Shown here piece after piece: positions 1 to 5,190 of a DNA stretch of 8,585 nt. The notes beneath the pieces are model-generated. The model did not search any database. It saw only the letters and a list, made by a program, of their open reading frames with translations, and had not been told where the DNA came from. The position numbers were made by a program, and so were the translations under genes. Source of the stretch: Flavonifractor avicola (GTDB lineage Bacteria; Bacillota; Clostridia; Oscillospirales; Oscillospiraceae); contig DXAS01000116.1 in NCBI GenBank assembly GCA_019116915.1, positions 1-8,585 of the forward strand, written 5' to 3'. Numbering within the stretch: the first letter of the stretch is position 1; every line of letters begins with the position of its first letter.

Positions 1-1
1 G

Positions 2-619
2 GACCGGGTGTTCACCCGCATCGGAGCCAGCGACGACCTGTCCGCCGGTCAGTCCACCTTCATGGTGGAGATGACTGAGGTGGCGGAACTCTTAAAAAAC
101 GCCACCAGCAAAAGCCTGCTCATCCTGGACGAGATCGGCCGGGGCACCTCTACCTACGACGGTATGTCCATCGCCCGTGCGGTGCTGGAGTACTGCGCCG
201 ACAAGAAAAAGCTGGGGGCCAAGACCCTCTTTGCCACCCACTACCATGAGATCACCGCCCTGGAGGGCGTCATCCCCGGGGTAAAGAACTACAACATCGC
301 CGCCAAGAAGAAGGGGGACGACATTCTCTTCCTGCGGAAGATCGTCCCCGGCGGGGCCGACCAGAGCTACGGCATTGAAGTGGCCAAGCTGGCCGGGGTG
401 CCCGACAAGGTCATCACCCGGGCCCGCCACATTCTGAAGGAGCTGGAGGCAGGTGGGGTCCAGACTCCCCAGGCCCCGGCGGCTCCCTCCACCGACCAGA
501 TGTCCCTGCTGGACATGGGGGGCGGAGAGGTGGTCCGGCGGCTCCAGGGGGTGGATCTCAACACCCTCACCCCCATCGAGGCCATGAACCTGCTCTTTGA
601 ATTGAAGCAGCTGGTATAA
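2..619 (+). CDS. mutS: DNA mismatch repair protein MutS, C-terminal part (5' end outside window)
   Basis: This is the last 205 codons of MutS, the ATPase that recognises mispaired bases and small loops and recruits MutL. The window starts inside the ATPase domain, so the mismatch-binding, connector and lever domains and the Walker A loop are not visible. What is seen: the ABC-type signature stretch (GASDDLSAGQSTF), the Walker B motif LLILDEIGRG with its catalytic Asp-Glu at about nt 127-132, and the His-switch ATHYHE at about nt 232-249. A short variable linker rich in Pro and Ala follows, then the usual small helical C-terminal end (TPIEAMNLLFELK). The stop at 617-619 is in the normal place, with no sign of truncation. 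A CPBP-family gene follows after 29 nt and mutL after that, so a shared repair transcript is plausible. The identification is very secure. Confidence 0.97.
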   Translation, partial: DRVFTRIGASDDLSAGQSTFMVEMTEVAELLKNATSKSLLILDEIGRGTSTYDGMSIARAVLEYCADKKKLGAKTLFATHYHEITALEGVIPGVKNYNIAAKKKGDDILFLRKIVPGGADQSYGIEVAKLAGVPDKVITRARHILKELEAGGVQTPQAPAAPSTDQMSLLDMGGGEVVRRLQGVDLNTLTPIEAMNLLFELKQLV

Positions 620-620
620 A
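612..620 (+). promoter_or_regulatory. candidate extended -10 promoter overlapping the mutS stop
   Basis: The sequence TGG followed by TATAAA (TATAAA at 615-620) fits an extended -10 element (TGn plus a 5/6 match to TATAAT). It sits in a locally AT-rich patch over the mutS stop codon, 28 nt before the next start. No good -35 is present at 16-18 nt, which extended -10 promoters can tolerate. Transcription would start near 626-627. It could give the CPBP gene and mutL expression independent of mutS. The match could be chance because TATAA is partly fixed by the stop codon. Confidence 0.3.
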
Positions 621-648
621 ACCAACCACAAAAAAGGAGGAACACACC

Positions 649-1350
649 ATGCTCACCGGACGGCGCCGCCCCTGGCGGCCCCAGATCACCCGGGCCGAAT
701 GTTACCGGGGCTGGGTCTTTTTCGCCCTGTATGTGTTTCTCTTCCCCTGGCTCATGGGCTGGGTCCAGCGCTCCTATCAGGGGGAGTTTCCGGTGGCCGA
801 GGCCAACGTGGTGTACTACCTCATCATTGCTTCTCTCACCTTTCTGGTGTTCTGGTCCTTCCTGAGAACCGGCTTCCGGCTGCTGCTGGACTGGCTGCCG
901 GAGAACCTGTTCGCCTTTGTCACCGGCCTGGTGGGAGCCGAGGTGCTCTCCTTCCTGGTGGGCCTCATCCCCCTGCCGGTGCAGAACCCCAACCTGATCA
1001 GCTACCCCGAGCAATACTACTTCGCCCCCACCGCCACCGTCTTTATTCTGGTGGTACTCATGCCCCTGGTGGAGGAGCCCCTGTTCCGTGGTCTGCTCTT
1101 CGGCTCGGTCCGCAATTACAGCCGGCCCCTGGGCTATGTGCTGTCGGTGATCCTCTACTCCTTCTACTGCGCCGTCCAGTTTGTGTATGCCTTTGGGACC
1201 CTGGACCTGCGGTACCTGCTGCTGATGATCCAGTATGCCCCCATGGCCCTGGCGCTGGCCTGGTGCTACGACCGGGGCGGCTCCATCTGGAGCGCCGTCG
1301 CCCTGCATATGGCCATCAACGGGTTTACGTTGCTGGGGGCGCTCAGATAA
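649..1350 (+). CDS. CPBP-family intramembrane protein (CAAX-protease/Abi-like), motif 2 degenerate
   Basis: This is a 233-residue polytopic membrane protein with several hydrophobic segments: about residues 22-40, 55-72, 85-108, 128-141, 160-180 and 190-206. It belongs to the CPBP (CAAX proteases and bacteriocin-processing enzymes) family, whose active members are intramembrane glutamate proteases. Two of the three family motifs are visible: EExxxR as E142-E143-R147 (VEEPLFRG) and the final HxxxN as H220-N224. The middle motif, normally FxxxH, reads Y173-xxx-Q177 (YCAVQF), so the expected histidine is absent. Proteolytic activity is therefore uncertain. The start is chosen from a strong AAGGAGG at 634-640, 8 nt upstream. 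The gene lies between mutS and mutL, with 29 nt after mutS, suggesting co-transcription, but no functional link to repair is known to me. The substrate is unknown. Confidence 0.85.
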   Translation: MLTGRRRPWRPQITRAECYRGWVFFALYVFLFPWLMGWVQRSYQGEFPVAEANVVYYLIIASLTFLVFWSFLRTGFRLLLDWLPENLFAFVTGLVGAEVLSFLVGLIPLPVQNPNLISYPEQYYFAPTATVFILVVLMPLVEEPLFRGLLFGSVRNYSRPLGYVLSVILYSFYCAVQFVYAFGTLDLRYLLLMIQYAPMALALAWCYDRGGSIWSAVALHMAINGFTLLGALR

Positions 1351-1352
1351 GT

Positions 1353-1380
1353 GCGGGCGGGTGTGGGCACCCGCCCCTAC
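1353..1380 (-). repeat. REP-like GTAG palindromic element, copy A
   Basis: This 28-nt element starts two bases after the CPBP stop codon. Read on the - strand it is GTAG, a 9-bp perfect stem (+ strand arms 1355-1363 GGGCGGGTG and 1368-1376 CACCCGCCC), a 4-nt loop and a final GC. A tetranucleotide GTAG next to a hairpin is the hallmark of REP sequences linked to RAYT (REP-associated tyrosine) transposases. It may also act as a weak terminator or RNA stabiliser for the CPBP transcript: a TTTTT run lies at 1388-1392, but 11 nt beyond the stem. Confidence 0.75.
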
Positions 1381-1396
1381 AAGGCCCTTTTTAACG

Positions 1397-1424
1397 GTAG
1401 AGGCCGATGCCCACATCGGCCCGT
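1397..1424 (+). repeat. REP-like GTAG palindromic element, copy B (inverted partner of copy A)
   Basis: GTAG at 1397-1400 is followed by a hairpin with arms GGCCGATG (1402-1409) and CATCGGCC (1414-1421) and loop CCCA. Aligned with copy A read on its own strand, 22 of 28 positions agree. Four of the six differences form two compensated base-pair changes in the stem (G-C to C-G and G-C to A-T), so structure is kept while sequence drifts. Copies A and B face each other across 16 nt (CTAC...GTAG), a BIME-like pair that fills most of the CPBP-mutL spacer. Confidence 0.7.
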
Positions 1425-1433
1425 TTCCATTTT

Positions 1434-1446
1434 CTTTCCTGGAAAG
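1434..1446. promoter_or_regulatory. 13-bp dyad over the mutL ribosome binding region
   Basis: CTTTCC-T-GGAAAG is a perfect 6+6 dyad about one base, ending 11 nt before the mutL start codon. Its right arm GGAAAG is also the only Shine-Dalgarno-like sequence for mutL, and a weak one. A one-base loop cannot fold as RNA (only a 4-bp CTTT/AAAG stem could), so if functional it would more likely be a DNA operator. No regulator is recognised. Confidence 0.3.
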
Positions 1447-1457
1447 TTGGTACTTTT

Positions 1458-3476
1458 ATGCCTCACATCCAACAACTTGACTCCCATGTGGCCGACCTGA
1501 TCGCCGCCGGCGAGGTGGTGGAGCGGCCCGCCTCCGTGGTGAAGGAGCTGATGGAAAACGCCATCGACGCCGGAGCGGACAAGCTGACGGTGGAGATCCA
1601 GCACGGGGGCATGACCCTGATCCGGGTCACCGACAACGGCTGCGGCATTGCCGCCGATGAGGCCCCCACCGCCTTTCTCCGTCACGCCACCAGCAAGCTG
1701 CGTACCGAGTACGACCTGGAGGCCATCGGCACCCTGGGCTTCCGGGGCGAAGCTCTGGCCGCCATCTCCGCCGTGTCCCGGATGGAGCTGCTCACCCGCA
1801 CCGCCGACGCCCCCCTGGGCACCGCCCTCTCTCTGGAGGCGGGGGTGGTGGTAAGTCAGGAGGAGGCGGGCTGTCCCCAGGGCACCACCATGGTGGTGAA
1901 GGATCTGTTCTACAACACCCCCGCCCGGCTCAAGTTTATGAAGAAGGACTCCGCCGAGAGCGCCGCCTGCTTCGCCATGATCCAGCGGCTGGCCCTGTCC
2001 CACCCGGAGGTGAGCATCAAGTTCCTCCGGGACGGCAAGCAGGACCTGCTCACCCCCGGCGACGGCAAGCTCCAGTCTGCCCTGTACGCGGTGCTGGGGA
2101 GGGACCTGGCCCTTGGCTTCACCCCGGTGAAGGGCTCCGGGGAGGATATGAGCGTCACCGGCTTTGTGTCCCTGCCCACCTGTTGCCGGGGCACCCGGGG
2201 CTATCAGCACTTCTTCGTCAACGGCCGGTATGTAAAGAGCCGCACCATGATGGCCGCCCTGGAGGAGGCCTACGCCAACCAGAAGATGGTGGGCAAGTTC
2301 CCCGGCTGCGTGCTCCACCTGACCACCAGGCTCAACGCCGTGGACGTGAACGTCCACCCCACCAAGCAGGAGGTCAAGTTCGGCAGCGATAAAAAGGTAT
2401 TTGACGCGGTGTATTACGCCGTAAAGTCCACCCTGGAGGCCGACCGGTCCCGGCCCTCCGCCCTGGCGGACAGCCCCCGGCTGGCCCCCAAGGCAACTCA
2501 GGACACGGTGACCCCTCACCAGACCACCTTCCGCACCATGACGGCGGAGCAGTTCCGCAAGACGGCGGACAAACCCGCCCCGTCTCTGCCTCTCCACGAT
2601 ATTGCCGCCCGGCCTGCCCAAACCGCTCAACCTGTGCGGGCGGCCACAAGGGTGGCCCCTACCGTTCCGGAACGGCCGGTTCCAACCGCCTCCACCATAC
2701 AGCCCGAGCCCAAACCGGCCCCGGCTCCCACCCCATCGTCTGTAAGGACTGCTGTCCCAGACATCCCGGCCAAAACCACCCCGCCTGTGGAGGCGGCTCC
2801 CGAGACCCCGCGGGCGACCACAAGGGTCGCCCCTACGGTGGTCGAAAAGGAACCCGTTCCCACCATCCCCCCTGTGGAACCCCAGACTCCCATCCAGCCC
2901 GAGCCGGAAGAAACACCCTGGCGCATGGTGGGTGAGGTCTTAAACACCTACATCATCGTGGAGCAGGGGGACAAGGTGCTCCTCATCGACAAGCACGCCG
3001 CCCACGAGCGGATGAACTTTGACCGCCTGAAGGCGGCGGGGTACACCCCCATGGTCCAGACCCTGCTCACCCCGGTGGTCTTTACCCCTCCGGCGGAGGA
3101 GGGGGCCGCCCTGCTGGCCCAGCTGCCCCTGCTGGAGCGCTTCGGCTTTGAGGCGGAGGACTTCGGCGGCGGGGCTATCATCGTCCGCACCGCCCCCGAC
3201 GACGTGGACGCCGCCGCCATTCCCGACGTGCTGCTGGAGCTGGCGGGCAGGCTCATCACCTGCGGCACCGCCGACCCGGACAGCGCCCGGGACGCCCTCC
3301 TCCACACCATGGCCTGCAAGGCGGCCATCAAGGGGGGCCAGAAAAACGGGGAGGCCGAGCTGCTCAAGGTGGCTAAAGCTGTCATGGCGGGGGAAGTGAA
3401 ATATTGTCCCCATGGCCGCCCGGTGGCCATTGAGCTGACCCGCAGCCAGATCGAAAAGCGGTTCGGACGGGCATAA
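1458..3476 (+). CDS. mutL: DNA mismatch repair endonuclease/ATPase MutL
   Basis: This 672-residue protein couples MutS mismatch recognition to strand incision. The N-terminal GHKL ATPase is complete: E30 and N34 in KELMENAIDAG, D59-N-G in TDNGCGI, HATSK at 76-80 and GFRGEAL at 94-100. A long Pro/Ala/Thr-rich linker runs from about residue 336 to 488. The C-terminal dimerisation/endonuclease domain has DKHAAHERMNFD at 511-522, ACKAAIKGG at 619-627, CPHGRP at 650-655 and a terminal RFGR. The endonuclease motif differs from the usual DQHA(X)2E(X)4E by Q to K and by the last E to D, but the metal-site Cys/His segments are intact. The start (ATG 1458) is set by family homology (PHIQQL...IAAGEVVERP). 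Its Shine-Dalgarno is weak, and the upstream in-frame ATG at 1407 lies inside a repeat and has none. Two linker segments are encoded by REP-like repeats. Confidence 0.97.
   Translation: MPHIQQLDSHVADLIAAGEVVERPASVVKELMENAIDAGADKLTVEIQHGGMTLIRVTDNGCGIAADEAPTAFLRHATSKLRTEYDLEAIGTLGFRGEALAAISAVSRMELLTRTADAPLGTALSLEAGVVVSQEEAGCPQGTTMVVKDLFYNTPARLKFMKKDSAESAACFAMIQRLALSHPEVSIKFLRDGKQDLLTPGDGKLQSALYAVLGRDLALGFTPVKGSGEDMSVTGFVSLPTCCRGTRGYQHFFVNGRYVKSRTMMAALEEAYANQKMVGKFPGCVLHLTTRLNAVDVNVHPTKQEVKFGSDKKVFDAVYYAVKSTLEADRSRPSALADSPRLAPKATQDTVTPHQTTFRTMTAEQFRKTADKPAPSLPLHDIAARPAQTAQPVRAATRVAPTVPERPVPTASTIQPEPKPAPAPTPSSVRTAVPDIPAKTTPPVEAAPETPRATTRVAPTVVEKEPVPTIPPVEPQTPIQPEPEETPWRMVGEVLNTYIIVEQGDKVLLIDKHAAHERMNFDRLKAAGYTPMVQTLLTPVVFTPPAEEGAALLAQLPLLERFGFEAEDFGGGAIIVRTAPDDVDAAAIPDVLLELAGRLITCGTADPDSARDALLHTMACKAAIKGGQKNGEAELLKVAKAVMAGEVKYCPHGRPVAIELTRSQIEKRFGRA
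2636..2662 (-). repeat. REP-like GTAG element inside mutL, copy C
   Basis: This 27-nt element matches the copy at 2810 at 25 of 27 positions and shares the GC-GGGCG...CGCCCC-CTAC-type frame with the intergenic copy A. On the + strand it is read as MutL codons for RAATRVAPT (residues 394-402). A hairpin GGCCAC/GTGGCC (2642-2647 with 2652-2657, loop AAGG) can form. A second small inverted repeat (GGAAC 2669-2673, GTTCC 2679-2683) follows directly. Confidence 0.65.
2810..2836 (-). repeat. REP-like GTAG element inside mutL, copy D
   Basis: The arms GGGCGACC (2812-2819) and GGTCGCCC (2825-2832) pair perfectly around ACAAG, flanked by GC and CTAC exactly as in copy A. It starts 174 nt (58 codons) after copy C, in the same reading frame, and encodes RATTRVAPT (MutL residues 452-460). 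The protein similarity continues briefly past the element (both copies go on to a PVPT), so either two insertions or a local duplication is possible. Confidence 0.7.
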
Positions 3477-3530
3477 CTCCCCGGGAAATGTGGTCCCTTC
3501 CCCAGCATTCGACAAAACCTTTCCAGTAAT

Positions 3531-3539
3531 TGGTATATA
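3531..3539 (+). promoter_or_regulatory. candidate extended -10 promoter of hfq
   Basis: TGG followed by TATATA (3534-3539) lies in the AT-rich spacer after mutL. A possible -35, TCGACA at 3509-3514, sits at a long 19-nt spacing, so the element would depend on the extended -10. The predicted start near 3546 falls inside the left arm of the inverted repeat at 3540-3574. Confidence 0.45.
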
Positions 3540-3574
3540 TTGGATGCATCTCAGAGAAAAAGGAGTGCATCCAA
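3540..3574 (+). promoter_or_regulatory. hfq leader hairpin enclosing the ribosome binding site
   Basis: TTGGATGCA (3540-3548) and TGCATCCAA (3566-3574) form a perfect 9-bp inverted repeat. The right arm ends on the base before the hfq ATG. The 17-nt loop (3549-3565) is purine/A-rich and holds the only Shine-Dalgarno, AGGAG at 3561-3565. Inside the loop CTC (3550-3552) can also pair with the GAG of the Shine-Dalgarno, lengthening the stem past one bulged T. This is a plausible translational control element; its function is inferred. Confidence 0.6.
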
Positions 3575-3811
3575 ATGCAAAAGACACCCAACCTGCAAGA
3601 CCTGTTCCTGCTCCGCGCCCGGCGGACCCGGGCCAACGTCACCACCTTTTTGATGAACGGCTATCAGCTGAAAGGCCAGATCGTGGGCTATGACGCCTTT
3701 GTGGTGGTACTTATGACGGGGGACAAGCAGCAGGTGATCTACAAGCACGCCATCTCCACCATCGTGCCCGAACGGGCCATCTCTCTGGAGCGGGAGGAGC
3801 GCGGCGACTGA
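3575..3811 (+). CDS. hfq: RNA-binding protein Hfq
   Basis: This 78-residue Sm-like protein should form the hexameric Hfq ring that binds small RNAs and mRNAs. Sm1 is visible at residues 7-46 (NLQDLFL...NGYQLKGQIVGYDAFVVVL) and Sm2 at 52-65 with the signature YKHAISTIVP. Proximal-face residues Q8, D9, Y39, D40, F42, K57 and H58 match the family. The lateral rim reads R14-A-R16-R17-T-R19, giving the three rim arginines known from E. coli Hfq plus one more, which is richer than in the Bacillus-type protein. The tail after P65 is short and charged. The start ATG 3575 was chosen by homology and by AGGAG at 3561-3565 (9-nt spacing). An upstream in-frame TTG at 3530 would overlap the promoter. The HlyD-like gene begins 14 nt downstream, so the two are probably co-transcribed. 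miaA, a frequent neighbour of hfq, is absent. Confidence 0.97.
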   Translation: MQKTPNLQDLFLLRARRTRANVTTFLMNGYQLKGQIVGYDAFVVVLMTGDKQQVIYKHAISTIVPERAISLEREERGD

Positions 3812-3825
3812 CCAAAGGAGCGCCT

Positions 3826-5112
3826 ATGAAGCAAGGTTCTTTGAATTCCCGCATCGTGATGCTGCTCGTACTGGCGGGGGTACTCATTTCCATCGGAGTC
3901 TCCGCCTTCAGCAGCCTGCGGGAGCTCTATCCCACGGTGCTGGCCTATACCTACACCGTCAGCGACAGCGTGGAGGCCACCGGCTTTCTGGTCCGGGAGG
4001 AGAGTGTCCTCACCGGCCAGGGCGGCACGGTGGAGGTCCTCCCCGAGGAGGGGGAGAAGGTAAGCCGGGGTGAGACCGTGGCCCTGCTCTACCAGAGCGA
4101 CGCCGGACTCACCCAGCGGGAGACCCTCCAGCAGCTGCTGCTGGAGCAGGAGCAGCTGGAATACGCCCTGGCCCAGACCGGCGGCAGCGGCGACTCCGCC
4201 CAGCTCAGCGACCGGGTGGCCGACGCCATTGCCAATCTTCGGGGGGCTTCCGCCTCCGGCGACCTCACCGGTCTGGAGAGCCAGACCATGGAGCTGAAGA
4301 GCCTGATTTATAAGCGCAGCTATACCTTTGATGCGGAGGGGGAGGACTCCACCGCCGCTCTCCAGGCCTCGTTGGACGACGTGAAGGCCCAGATCCAGTC
4401 TTTGACCGCCCAGGCCTCCCAGAGCACCAGCCGGGTCACCGCCGCCCAGTCGGGCATTTTCTCCGGTCTGGTGGACGGATACGAGAGCCTTATCACCCCC
4501 GCTATGATGGAGACCCTTACCCCGGCCCAGCTGAAGGACCTGTCCAACCAGAAGCCGGCGGAGGATACCTCCGCCATTGGCAAGCTCATCACCAATTCCA
4601 CCTGGTACTTTGCCTGCACCCTGCCGGAGGCGGACGCCGAGCGGCTGGTGGAGGGCCGCAGCATCACCGTCCGCTTTTCCCGGGACTGGTCCGGCGAGGT
4701 GGACATGAAGGTGGAGCGGCTGGGGGACCCGGTGGACGGGCAGGTGGTGGTGGTACTGTCCACCGACAAGTTCCTGTCCGACACCACCCTGCTGCGGCGG
4801 CAGACGGTGGAGCTGGTCTTTGAGACCACCTCCGGCATCCGCCTGCCCAAGGAGGCCCTGCGGGTGGAGCAGCAGACCGTCACCGACAGCGAGACCGGCG
4901 AGGAGTCCCAGGTATCGGTCACCGGCGTGTATGCCCTGGTGGGCCAGTGTGCCGAGTTCAAGCCGGTATCCATCCTGGCCGAGGAGGACAACTACATCCT
5001 GGTCACCGCTGCCGATACCTCCACCACCACGGCAGCCAAAAAGGCCCTGCGGGCGGGAGACCAGATCATCATCTCCTCCGGCGAGCTCTATGACGGCAAG
5101 GTCATCGATTAG
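3826..5112 (+). CDS. HlyD-like membrane-fusion/adaptor protein, membrane-anchored
   Basis: This 428-residue protein has a short cytoplasmic N-terminus, one membrane segment (about residues 10-28) and an extracytoplasmic body. Residues 49-89 form the first half of a biotinyl-lipoyl-like barrel-sandwich domain (EATGFLVREESVL...GTVEVLPEEGEKVSRGETVALL). A helical, Gln/Leu/Glu-rich region at about 94-210 is suited to a hairpin coiled coil. A beta-rich C-terminal part contains RLPKEALRV (about 342-350) and a final GDQIIISSGELYDGKVID-type segment. This is the architecture of HlyD/RND-type adaptor proteins, which normally link an inner-membrane transporter to an outer component. No transporter is encoded in the window. 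The start has AAAGGAG at 3814-3820. It sits 14 nt after hfq and 78 nt before yggS-sepF-divIVA, so an envelope or division-linked role is possible but only inferred from position. Confidence 0.8.
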   Translation: MKQGSLNSRIVMLLVLAGVLISIGVSAFSSLRELYPTVLAYTYTVSDSVEATGFLVREESVLTGQGGTVEVLPEEGEKVSRGETVALLYQSDAGLTQRETLQQLLLEQEQLEYALAQTGGSGDSAQLSDRVADAIANLRGASASGDLTGLESQTMELKSLIYKRSYTFDAEGEDSTAALQASLDDVKAQIQSLTAQASQSTSRVTAAQSGIFSGLVDGYESLITPAMMETLTPAQLKDLSNQKPAEDTSAIGKLITNSTWYFACTLPEADAERLVEGRSITVRFSRDWSGEVDMKVERLGDPVDGQVVVVLSTDKFLSDTTLLRRQTVELVFETTSGIRLPKEALRVEQQTVTDSETGEESQVSVTGVYALVGQCAEFKPVSILAEEDNYILVTAADTSTTTAAKKALRAGDQIIISSGELYDGKVID

Positions 5113-5126
5113 TTTGGACGATCCCT

Positions 5127-5154
5127 CTGCGCACCAGACGCGCAGGCGGTTTTG
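5127..5154 (+). terminator. possible weak terminator after the HlyD-like gene
   Basis: A 6-bp stem CTGCGC (5127-5132) / GCGCAG (5140-5145) with a 7-nt loop lies just after the stop, followed five bases later by TTTT. The stem is short and the T-run is offset, so it may only attenuate transcription into yggS. The rest of the spacer to yggS is AT-rich and shows no convincing promoter. Confidence 0.3.
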
Positions 5155-5190
5155 CCTTATTTATGTGTGTATTTTTTGGAGGTGCCTATT

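Noticed and set aside
367..2630. Long open frames on the - strand across mutS, CPBP and mutL
   Set aside because: They lie antisense to confidently identified genes, are low-complexity Gly/Pro/His/Gln-rich, and have no family motifs. They result from high GC and third-position bias.
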